Source of the DNA: Channallabes apus
Taxonomy: Eukaryota; Chordata; Actinopteri; Siluriformes; Clariidae
DNA length: 64,000 nt
Direction of reading: 5' to 3'
NCBI GenBank assembly: GCA_030522415.1
Contig: CM060112.1
Coordinates: forward strand, 5,534,501 to 5,598,500
In this document: one piece after another, positions 1 to 8,844 of the stretch
How the letters are laid out: every line of letters begins with the position of its first letter
How positions within the stretch are numbered: the stretch's first letter is position 1
Translations under genes and position numbers: made by a program
The notes under the pieces: model-generated
Database searches by the model: none
What the model saw: the letters and a program-made list of their open reading frames with translations, nothing else
Told to the model about the DNA's origin: nothing

Positions 1-492
1 TTCAGACACAGGTTATATGAACCCATATTGCTTAGAATTATGAGATCAAATGCTTTACATCATCTATGAATTGACTTAACTTTGAATTGACTAAATTAAG
101 ATGTTTTTACCAATCACATAGCACTTCACTAGGAACCATACCAAACTCAGGCTGAACTTCCATGATTTACCTACAAAATATTACAGACTATATAGCAATA
201 TATAGCAAGATGTAACAATTTAAGAGGATTTACTCCAGCTGTATAAGAGGTTTTTTTACAAGGACTCCAGTAGTCATACAGTATGTTAAAGCCATCCATA
301 GCAACAGTAAATAAAGTTTTAAACAATAAAGATAGTTTGCATAGTCTTAGACACTTTGGTCCTTTATAAAGAATCACCAAACACCTTTGAAGGTCCATCG
401 TGGTTGATACATGGTTTAAAAACTTCATAGTTTTTTTAAATAGGTTTCATACTGTAAGTTTAGTTCTTTTTTTAATATATATAATTTTTTAT
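1..492 (+). other. Intron of gene 1 (between last Ig exon and TM exon)
   Basis: No exon is visible here. The sequence is collinear with the introns that follow the third Ig exon of gene B (from about 31950) and gene C (from about 48390 and again from 50197), including the shared stretch reading accaatcac-tagcacttcact. The last Ig exon of gene 1 should therefore lie only some tens of bases left of the window edge. Confidence 0.7.
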
Positions 493-624
493 AATCTTAG
501 GTATTAAAAATTTCAACTCTGCTCAGAATTGTAAAATGCAGTCACAAACTGCTACAATAGTTCCTTAGTCAGTGACTACATTTTACAATTCTGAGCATGG
601 TTGAAATTTTTGATACCTAGGATT
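493..624. repeat. Hairpin MITE-like inverted repeat
   Basis: Two arms of about 53 bp (493-545 and 572-624) are near-perfect reverse complements, built around caattctgagca / tgctcagaattg, with a 26-bp loop. No coding capacity is seen. It lies in the gene 1 intron just before the TM exon. The family is not recognised. Confidence 0.75.
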
Positions 625-753
625 TCTCCTGCAGCACGATGCAGGAGATGAAGTTCTCTAAGTTCTCAATGAAGGGTCTTCAATTTTCTGTGGCCTTGTT
701 AAATCCTATGATGTACTTGTTTTATGTTATTTCTTGCATTATTTGTCTTTCAG

Positions 754-858
754 TGTATTCACCACCAGTATATACCACTGTGATCATCGTGTGTGTGAGT
801 GTGCTGATGCTTCTGATCTTATTTTTCATTGTAACTCAAATCAGACGCAAGCTGCAAG
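754..858 (+). CDS. Gene 1 TM exon
   Basis: Acceptor cag ends at 753 and donor gtacac starts at 859. The exon is 105 nt with phase 1 at both ends, so skipping it would keep the frame. It encodes the membrane span and the basic stop-transfer RRKLQ. Confidence 0.8.
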
Positions 859-943
<85 letters not shown>

Positions 944-2676
944 TGACTAACTTGTGGCTCTGTTTCCCTCCTTCAAAACACCCCGATAACATTTTCACTA
1001 ATGCAAAGACCTTCAATGGTCAATAAATACATTGACGCACCTCTTCTTTGGACCACATGTAGATTTTAGATAATGTCGATTTCCTATAAAGCTGTGCTCA
1101 GCTCCTGTGTTCTAAGGGCATCGTGATTAGATATGGGACCTACAACCAGAAGACCTGCTTCTGTGGCTTTAATCTTTTTGACCAGGAAGCAATGCATCAA
1201 CATAACTCAGAAAGCGATCCTTAAGGCAAGAGCCCTTAAGCTCTCAGATGGAACATGTTCAAGATTGGTCTGGATGCAGTGTATTGCTCAATACTAGTTT
1301 TCTGAGAGATTTCAGTCAGATTGAAAATTTCCTAGTTCTGACAGACTGTCATTGTATGAAGGTTCAGGATTGCAGTGAGGAAGCCCAAGGAGTGGGTAGA
1401 AAAAAGCAGACACATTATATCAAAAATATAAAATTTTCTTTTTAAGATTGTGTTACAATACTGCTAACTGCTTCATTTCCAATTATGACTTGAATGCAAT
1501 AGATACACTAGTATAACACTGTGCAAGAATATCACTATATAAAAAAGTGTGCAATTTTGGTAAGAGTCTATTAAATTCACTTGGCATTTCCTTAGGTGAG
1601 TGTACTCGTACAAGTCTGCATACTTGTGTGTTTTAACTACAAACCGGATTCCAAAAAAGTTGGGACACCAAACAAATTGTGAATAAAAACTGAATGCAAT
1701 GATGTGGAGATGGCAAATGTCAATATTTTATTCAGAATAGAACATAGATGACAGATCAAAAGTTTAATCTGAGAAAATGTATCATTTTAAAGGAAAAATA
1801 TGTTGATTCCAAATTTCACGGTGTCAACAAATCCCAAAAAAGTTGGGTCAAGTAGCAATAAGAGGCTGGAAAAAGTAAATTTGAGCATAACGAAGAGCTG
1901 GAAGACCAATTAACAGTAATTAGGGTAATTGGCAACATGATTGGGTATAAAAAGAGCTTCTCAGAGTGGCAGTGTCTCTCAGAAGCCAAGATGGGTAGAG
2001 GATCACCAATTCCCACAATGTTGTGCAGAAAGATAGTGGAGCAATATCAGAAAGGTGTTACCCAGCGAAAAATTGCAAAGACTTTGCAGTTATCATCATC
2101 AACTGTGCATAATATCATCCAAAGATTCAGAGAATCTGGAACAATCTCTGTGCGTAAGGGTCAAGGGCGTAAAACCATACTGGATGCCCGTGATCTCCGG
2201 GCCCTTAAACGACACTGCACCACAAACAGGAATGCTACTGTAAAGGAAATCACAGAATGGGCTCAGGAATACTTCCAGAAACCATCGTCAGTGAACACAA
2301 TCCACCGTGCCATCCGCCGTTGCCAGCTGAAACTCTACAGTGCAAAGAAGAAGCCATTTCTAAGCAAGATCCACAAGCACAGGCGTTTTTGACTTTTCCT
2401 GTTTGTTCTTCATGGGACTTCATTAGTCACGATTAATGGTATTAAATTAAGAACAAAATAAGAAAATTGTTTTGTGGAGCAACTGAAGACGGTGGGGACA
2501 TTTTTCTTGACAGATAATTAGAGTAGAATCACATATATTCCCTGCAAATATATTTAAAAAATCTGATTCTTTTTTGAAGCCATATGAAGAAATGGAAGAT
2601 GAGAGGTGCTCACACTGTCATTTGTTTACTTATTTACATGAGAACATGTAATTATGTGGTCAGTCAATAAAATAAA

Positions 2677-2713
<37 letters not shown>

Positions 2714-3303
2714 GACAGATATTAAAATGGAATGTTCTCACCTTGCAATTGTACACAAGTATGAATATGTGTATTTTCTTTTATGAAAAAAGTAATGACT
2801 AGTGCTGAATCACAAAGGAGTTTTCATTTTCTGCAACGGAAAAGTACTCAAACTAGTTACTTTTATCAGACAGTAACGCTGTAATGCAACTGATTACTTT
2901 TTAATGACAGTAATTTTGTTACTTTAAAAAGTAACATCCTCCAACACTGTCTGTGACACATGTTCTCTTTATTTTCCTCATCTCGTTTTAGTGACACAGC
3001 GTTCCAGACAGGTGAGTCCACCCTGACAGCAGTAGTACTTATTCATACAATTTGTGCTGTTAATTAATTTGACAAAACGTTTCATGACTTCTAAAATGTT
3101 TTTCTCCCATACAGTTCCAGACTATTGGAGATAATGAAAGTGAATTAGATCCTATCTATGAGATTATGAGCCCTATCATCTTCGAGTTAGAAACAGTGCA
3201 AGAGAATCTCAAAGATGAAGCCGACCAGCCGGATTCAGTCTCCCAGAATCTGCAACGCTCCATTACACTGTACTGTTCTTCATCCAAAAGCTTGCAAGAA
3301 TAA
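754..3303 (+). CDS. Gene 1 (partial): CMRF35-like/CD300-like receptor, TM and tail exons
   Basis: This is the 3' part of a type I membrane receptor whose signal and Ig exons lie left of the window. Visible exons are 754-858 (TM), 2992-3011 (short tail exon) and 3121-3303 (last tail exon and stop), phases 1-1, 1-0 and 0. Each has AG acceptors and GT donors and an equivalent in genes B and C. The TM segment begins YSPPVYTT, has a hydrophobic core of about 23 residues, and ends with basic RRKLQG. The tail contains DPIYEIM: YEIM fits the YxxM pattern bound by the SH2 domains of the PI3K p85 subunit. No canonical ITIM is present. The exon is 9 nt shorter than in B and C because GGI-like residues are missing from the TM core. 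A Tc1 relic sits in the intron. Family assignment rests on the paralogues. Confidence 0.75.
861..940. repeat. (AC)n microsatellite at TM-exon donor
   Basis: About 40 uninterrupted AC units begin directly at the 5' splice site of the gene 1 TM exon. They produce spurious His-Thr and Cys-Val reading frames. Confidence 0.98.
1640..2395 (+). mobile_element. Tc1-like transposon, 3'-truncated
   Basis: It starts after a TA dinucleotide with a terminal sequence ending gattccaaaaaagttggg, typical of a very common fish Tc1 family. A second aaaaaagttggg motif and a 5' leader follow before the transposase reading frame. The element stops inside the transposase; no right terminal repeat is present. Confidence 0.85.
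1990..2392 (+). pseudogene. Tc1-like transposase, N-terminal DNA-binding part only
   Basis: The frame starts MGRGSPIPT and holds the two helix-turn-helix units typical of Tc1 transposases: GVTQRKIAKTL / SSTVHNIIQRF, then a GRKT linker and a second HTH with TVKEITEWAQ and SVNTIHRAIRR. It ends at HKHRRF, just where the DDE catalytic domain should begin. The WSDES, DNA and DLNPIE-type blocks are all missing, so this copy cannot encode a working transposase. An upstream in-frame ATG at 1937 adds residues but is not the family start. Confidence 0.85.
2681..2712. repeat. (AAT)n microsatellite
   Basis: Uninterrupted AAT units in the gene 1 intron. The flanking interval 2400-2990 shows no other feature. 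Confidence 0.95.
2992..3011 (+). CDS. Gene 1 short cytoplasmic exon
   Basis: A 20-nt exon between ttttag and gtgagt. Completed by the previous G it reads VTQRSRQ and leaves phase 0. The same micro-exon occurs in genes B (35901) and C (61148). Confidence 0.75.
3121..3303 (+). CDS. Gene 1 last exon (tail with YEIM motif)
   Basis: Sixty codons plus TAA, opening TIGDNESELDPIYEIM. It is acidic, with a second tyrosine in ITLYCSS that fits neither ITIM nor ITAM. Length is identical to the last exons of genes B and C. Confidence 0.8.
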   Translation, partial: TIGDNESELDPIYEIMSPIIFELETVQENLKDEADQPDSVSQNLQRSITLYCSSSKSLQE

Positions 3304-3379
3304 CCTCCACCCTGAGCACTTGCCAATCCATCAACATTTGTTTAGCAGCCTAGTATTTCGATAGAGAGTCTAATACAGA

Positions 3380-3582
3380 CCATCTCAGGGAGTTTTTCCT
3401 TGCCACTGTCGCCCTCGGGCTTGCTCACCAGGGAATATCTGACCATTTTGATTCATACACATTCACATTCCATACAAACTTAAATAATTCTTTTGATTGT
3501 GTAAAGCTGTTTTGAGACAATGTCAATTGTTAAAAGCGCTATACAAATAAAACTGAATTGAATTGAATTGAATTGAATTAAT
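3380..3582 (+). mobile_element. L2/CR1-type LINE 3' end fragment
   Basis: The 3'-UTR-like block ends with gttaaaagcgctatacaaataaa followed by tandem GAATT units, the usual tail of fish L2-like LINEs. It is absent from the matching position after gene B (36290) and gene C (61540), so it is an insertion behind gene 1. Confidence 0.7.
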
Positions 3583-3710
3583 ACTTCTTAAATCAGGACA
3601 TGTGAGCAAGAACTGCTACAAAAAGCACATTACAGATCCTGGTTCCTGCTGCTCATTTGCAAACCTGAGAACATCCATGCTCTTGCATGGTTTTAGGCTG
3701 TTTCCAAAGG

Positions 3711-3711
<1 letters not shown>

Positions 3712-3747
<36 letters not shown>

Positions 3748-3748
3748 T
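3712..3748. repeat. (ATT)n microsatellite
   Basis: About 12 ATT units. The surrounding 3600-4240 interval is otherwise featureless noncoding sequence downstream of gene 1. Confidence 0.95.
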
Positions 3749-4239
3749 TAGTTTTATATTTTTAAAGCCTGTTGCTTAATGATGTCAGATGTTTGTTTTA
3801 TGGCTGGAAACCAGCACACAAAGAGCCAGCCTTCATCCTGATCCTTAAACTTAAGGTCCAAAAAGTGTGTAAAAGACACATGTGTTGTGTGGCTGTTTGA
3901 AAGCTTGTGTTGTGAGCTTCTCACAAAACTATATAAACTGTTATAAAAATGATAATGATAATAATGACAATGGAAGGGTGAAAATGAAAGGTTTTATTAG
4001 TTTATATTATTACGTCTGTCATTAGTATTGTTTTATGCTCTACTTTAATCATTTCATAATTTAAATATATTTTACAAACATTTTCCATAATAATGCTGTA
4101 ATAATCCATTTGTCTCGTTATGTTTTTAGACCTTCGGGGTGAGTAAGCTTAGCAACACACTCTGATATTACTGATTGATTTGTTCACTTCATAATTTCAT
4201 GATTTCCACAAAGCAGCTTTACAGAAATAAAAGATCTGG

Positions 4240-4240
<1 letters not shown>

Positions 4241-4270
<30 letters not shown>

Positions 4271-4277
4271 AAAAAAA

Positions 4278-4354
<77 letters not shown>
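4241..4354. repeat. (AAT)n, A-tract and (TA)n compound microsatellite
   Basis: AAT units, an A run, then about 40 TA units. It interrupts sequence downstream of gene 1 that resumes at 4360 and matches the region after gene B (36424). Confidence 0.95.
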
Positions 4355-4359
<5 letters not shown>

Positions 4360-4599
4360 TAGATGTATCACTTTATCTCCAACTAGCCAGAGAACCCAGT
4401 GTTGTCCAGGCTTTTCATAGTGTGGTGTCAAGGTAAACAATACAATGTACACTGTGAAATTTCAGATTTCTTTGTGTTTTCTTAAACGTTTATACACTCT
4501 GCAAAAATAAATAAATAAATAAATCGGTGCAGTTGCCATTTCCTAAGTGACTCCACAGGTTTTTATTAGTCTGCATACTTGTATTTTAACTAGAATGAC

Positions 4600-4736
4600 T
4601 AGATAGTGTGAAGAATCCTTGCCGCCATTTTGGACGTGTTCCAAATAATTTGTGAACGAGTGTACAAGGAAACGTGATCAAACACTCCGCTGCCCTCGTG
4701 TGGACGCTCCATGTAACTGCACGAGAAACAAGTGGC
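4600..4736 (+). repeat. Dispersed repeat with CCGCCATTTTGGA core
   Basis: The core gccgccattttggacgtg, then ttccaaataatttgtgaac and a block near gccctcgtgtggac, recurs at 19470-19560 (inverted), about 19885-19985, 34620, 52940 and 60770. No coding capacity is seen and the family is not recognised. Confidence 0.7.
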
Positions 4737-4738
4737 TA

Positions 4739-5001
4739 CAATACAGTTAACTGCTCCATTTACAAATTATGATATACATTTTATTATAGAAATTTTATAC
4801 AGACCTAAAAAATTTGGCATTTCCCTAGGTAAGTACATTGGTTTTGTTACAATATGCACACTTGCATTTTAACTAGAACGCCTTGATTCTGTTTCCAATG
4901 TACTTACCTAGAGAAATGCCAAATGAATAAACACTCTCTTTCATAATTTGTGAGTCACTGCATTCAAGTCATGATTTGTAAATGGAGCAGTTAACAGTAC
5001 A
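4739..5001. repeat. Long hairpin MITE
   Basis: Left arm 4739-4841 and right arm 4895-5001 are inverted copies. The best part is a 30-bp pair (4812-4841 with 4895-4924) with one mismatch, containing ggcatttccctaggtaagta. A one-armed relative lies at about 1451-1620 and another at about 60665. Confidence 0.75.
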
Positions 5002-5180
5002 GTGAAACCTTGGATTACGAGCATAATTCAATCCGGAAGCAGGCTCATATTCCAAAACACTCGTAAATCAAATTAAAATGTCCCATAGGAAATAATGGAA
5101 ACTCAAATTATTCGTTCCACAGCCCCTCCCCCTCCAAAAAAAAAAATAAAGTAAAAATAAAACAAATTATCTTGCACTTT
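5002..5180 (+). mobile_element. Mariner-like MITE fragment
   Basis: It begins cagtgaaaccttggattacg after TA, matching the left end of the complete elements at 27730-29118 and 46237-47203. The right end is missing. Confidence 0.6.
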
Positions 5181-5809
5181 ACCTTTAAAAAAAAGGAAAT
5201 TTCACACTCATTTTGGAGAAGTCTTATGCAAGCCTGTTTGAAAGGGAGTATAATATGAGACCTTTAAGTGGGTTTGCCGTGGAAATACGTAAGTGAATTC
5301 AGGGGGAAGATTCTGCTCATTATCACCCTCTGTCTGATCTCAGGTAAAGAAATGCGCTTAGATATGTCTAGTCATGTGTGTGTGGCACTTTGTCCTAATT
5401 GCCCTAATTCTTCATGACAATGATTCAGGAAGAACAGAGAACTGCCTCCCATGGATGTTCTCTTTTTAGATAATTAATTCTCAGTAAACCCTACAGATTC
5501 GGAAGTTCCAGAAGTTCTCAGACCAGCACATCTGGTATCAATAATCATGGCATTTTCAAAGTCACATAATTCCCTTCCTTCCAGTTTCTGATGCTCGTTT
5601 TTTTCAGCAGATGCATGTGACATGGACAAAATTATCTGCTGAAAAAAACGAGCATATAAATATGCTGTGATTAACTTAAATAGTGCATCATCACTGTATA
5701 TACACTACTGTATATAGAATCACCATGCTCTCAGAATGTGGCGTGATAGTGGAGGTTCATAAGGACATAAAACTAATCTGATGGTTTGTGATGTGTGGAG
5801 TCCTTAAGC

Positions 5810-7301
5810 CAGTGGCGGTTTTAGGGTAGGGCGAAGTCACGTGGGGGGCGGCACACGAACCTGGAGTAAAAAATAATAATCTGTGCCGCTAAGCGGTTTT
5901 CTATTATCTGTGATACCTGCGCTCGCGCCGCCCCTGAATGAGCCGCACAGAAGCTGAGCGAGCGGAGAGGACCGGGAAGGGGCAGGCTGATGACGGGAGG
6001 GAGTACTGTTCACTTCTCCCAAATGAAGCGGACAAAAAGGGGCTAAATGATGTCTACCTGACTTTCTTAAAAATAACGCACATTTCATTCAAAATATTAT
6101 AAACACACACCAATAATTTGCACTTTTTTTCATTTATTTAATTGTGTGAAATGGCAAATAAAAATCGGCAATAAAAACGATTATGATGTGGAGGTGAATT
6201 GGTTTAGTCTTGACTTCTGGTCCTGAGTGACAGCGTTGGGGGAAATCTGCTGATTGTCCAATCGTCGATAGTAACAGCGATGGAGAGAAAAAGGCCAAAA
6301 CTGTCAGGGGCCCAATAAAAAAGAAAAGAAGATGAGGAGAAACGGATAAAAGATAAAGGTATACAACAATGTTCTCTCTGTATGATTAAGTTATTCATGT
6401 CATCATGTTAATTAGTGGTATAACGTTAACTCTTAGGTTTGTTAGCCTTCTTGCTTATGATGCTTACTATGCTTACCTTGCTAAAACACACACACACAAT
6501 AAAAGCCTAATTTACAAACCATCACAGAAATTCTAATGGTTTCTATTAAATACCACAAAATGTAACCACAATATTATGCTTTGCAGCAAAACTGTTGCAA
6601 GTACAGTTATTTGTGTAGATAGTTTAAAAGACATTTTCCACTTGCTATAACTCTGTTACGTGACAAAGCATATAATTTGAGGCAGTAAATTAACCAAGGA
6701 GCTAATTGTTCCTCCCTTAGATTAGATTAGATTAATAAAGTGTCTAATGACTGCCATCAAAAACCATGAGCCTCTTTGAGCTTATCACTTTTATGCACGA
6801 TAAGGATCTATCTGAGATCTACCCCAACTTTTGGACTGCTCTCAGGATTGCACTTACATTGCCAGTGACTGTAGCTCAAGCAGAGAGGAGCTTTTCCAAA
6901 CTCAGGTTAATCAAGACATACCTGAGGTCAACCATGTCTCAGGAACGGCTCACTGGCCTTGCTGTCATAAGCATAAAGCATGCAATAGGGGAGCAGATCT
7001 CATATGAAGCCATTATTGATGACTTTGCATCTAGAAAGGCCAGAAAAGTCAGATTTTAGTTTCAGTTTGTGGTTTCTGTTCTGCAGTGAAGTAAATAAGT
7101 TATTTTTCTTTAGTGCGATTTGTTCTATATTAATTCTATATTTATATAATATTTGTTCGTACACAGTATATTTATTTAAGTTCTGAGTAGTTTAATAAAA
7201 CGTGTGGTGTGTGCAAAATGTGAAGTTGTTTTTTTTTTTTTTTTTTTGGGCGCCGGGAGGGAGTCTCGCCCAGGGAGCAATTCAGTGTAGAACCGCGACT
7301 G
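5810..7301 (+). mobile_element. hAT element with 8-bp target duplication
   Basis: Terminal repeats cagtggcggttttag and the complement of tagaaccgcgactg bound a 1492-bp element. The flanks carry an identical 8-bp duplication, ccttaagc (5802-5809 and 7302-7309), the hallmark of hAT insertion. Inside, only the two ends of a transposase remain, so this is an internally deleted copy. Confidence 0.92.
6280..7059 (+). pseudogene. hAT transposase remnants (N-terminal piece and C-terminal dimerisation domain)
   Basis: At 6280 a start MERKRPKLSGAQ leads into a Lys/Glu-rich stretch with an in-frame TAA, like the first exon of ZMYM1-type hAT transposases. At 6766-7059 an open frame of 97 codons carries the hATC dimerisation signature: LPVTVAQAERSFSKLRLIK, then YLRSTMSQERL. 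The zinc-finger and DDE core between them is deleted. The C-terminal frame is still open and ends SRKARKVRF, but the gene as a whole cannot make an active transposase. Confidence 0.85.
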
Positions 7302-7859
7302 CCTTAAGCAGTGATTTGAGAGGTTGGATTCTGCGCCAGGAATGCTAAAGTTCCTTTACAAGAGGTTTAAATTAGCTGCTTGTTTATATTATGCTACAGT
7401 TACAGGAAGTAGAAAATAAGAAAATGAAGGGAAGTTCATATTATGTAACATGAGATAAAGTCAGATCTTCACTGCAAGAGTTAGAGTGAATACTGGTGTT
7501 GAGCTGAAGAGGTTTATTTCACACGGAACATCCTGACCGCTCCTGGTGAGTTTATATAAGTAAAGCAGGAATTTCAGACAGTGACTTATTTTAATAGTTT
7601 AATAGCAGAATCAACCATTTTTATTATGAGATTATTGGTTGTATTTCAGATTTTAAGTTCCGTTCTATTTGGAGATGATTTTGTTATTGAAGTAAATTTT
7701 CTTGTTTTTAAGGATTTAATTGGTGGTAAAATGTTTTAAGTAAAATGTCTCATAGGTAAAAATATTAAATATTATAGTAACATATATTATATTGTGTTTT
7801 TATGTATTTATTAAAGCATCCACAAATTTAGCAAACAAAGCATAATATTGAGTTTGACA

Positions 7860-8135
7860 GCAAAATGAGATAAATCTCCGAACAAATTCAAAACTCAACT
7901 GAAAACACATTTATTCAGAAACACTTATTTTACATGATGTAATGCTGCATTCAAATCTCAAATCATAAATCTCTAATATAACCTCCTTCAGAATTGTCAT
8001 TTGTTTTTAAATTATGACACTGTCCCTTTATATATTTTATTACTTAGTGTTATCTTATTTTACTATTTAATTTATTCTTGTTTGATCTGGAAGGTGACCT
8101 TCGGTGACCAGAAAGGCGCCTATATGAATAAAATG

Positions 8136-8166
<31 letters not shown>
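7860..8166 (+). mobile_element. L2-like LINE 3' fragment with (ATT)n tail
   Basis: The end of an open frame typical of L2-type elements (caaaactcaactgaaaacac, ttattcagaaacac) is followed by a 3' UTR ending aggcgcctatatgaataaaatgc and an ATT repeat. Confidence 0.7.
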
Positions 8167-8168
<2 letters not shown>

Positions 8169-8804
8169 ATCCAATTTTGCAGTTTTGAGAAAAACAAGTT
8201 TTAACAAATAAAGCAATAAGCGTTGTAAACAGATAGAGAATGTTTTGTAACAAAGCATACTGTAAATGCCACAGAAAATATATTTCAGATTCTGAAATAA
8301 CAAAATGTCATACCATTAGAACCTCCTAGCTTGAGTAACGCTTCCTCTGTACAAAGGTACTATTCAACATCTAGTCTCCGCTATTGAAGACAAACCAGCA
8401 CTGAGGACAATATTTGGGTTCAGTGATGGGGCAAATACATGGCTTGTGATGGAGACTACGTTGAGTAAAATATTCACATATAGGAAGCATTACTTTCCCA
8501 GCAAATGCAGTTTGAACCACCTATGTTAGTTTATAAATGAGTTATGTCTAAGTTTTGCATTACTTTCTGTGTAGCCCTTATACAAATAAAGTCAACTGTA
8601 GGTGAATTCATTTGAAACTATCATGGTCTGTTTATGAATTGCTGAGAACTTCTGTGACCATCAGTAGGGACTGAAGTCAATACTTCAATTATTTGTTTAG
8701 ACACAGATCAAGACACAGCAGGACAGAGACAGTAACAGTGTGTAACAGAACAGGAGCTTTAATATCTTTCTGAAGTGGAGTTGGTGTGTGAGTGTGAACT
8801 CAGG
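8167..8804 (+). promoter_or_regulatory. Upstream region of gene A
   Basis: No gene is seen in these 638 bases. The last 100 bases, rich in acag repeats, run directly into the start codon of gene A and should contain its promoter and 5' UTR. I see no clear TATA box, and the Ets-like site found before genes B and C is not present here. Confidence 0.4.
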
Positions 8805-8844
8805 ATGAAGATCCTCCTCATCTTCACCCTCTGCCTGATCTCAG
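8805..8844 (+). CDS. Gene A exon 1: signal peptide
   Basis: The ATG is the only one before a hydrophobic stretch ending CLIS, followed by donor gtaaag, phase 1. Identical protein sequence in genes B and C supports this start. Confidence 0.88.

Larger units (their letters stand above)
5304..7545 (+). pseudogene. Decayed CMRF35-like paralogue split by a hAT element
   Basis: Three pieces of a dead receptor gene remain. At 5304-5343 a signal-peptide exon keeps its donor (tctgatctcag/gtaaag), but the start codon reads GGG instead of ATG. At about 5720-5801 the sequence resembles the intron before the third Ig exon of genes B and C (compare 31500-31579). At 7302-7545 an Ig exon remnant aligns with Ig exon 3, including an equivalent of caagtttctctgcaagagg, then gtgaatactggtgt, and a final donor at 7546. 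It carries deletions and frameshifts. Between the last two pieces lies the hAT insertion 5810-7301. No TM or tail exons were found before 8800. Exons for Ig1 and Ig2 are not recognisable. Confidence 0.75.

Noticed and set aside
639..946. His-Thr and Cys-Val repeat proteins across the CA microsatellite
   Set aside because: They are translations of (AC)n in different frames; the real coding part is only the TM exon 754-858.
8067..8303. Poly-Ile/poly-Asn ORFs
   Set aside because: Translation of the ATT microsatellite at the end of a LINE fragment.
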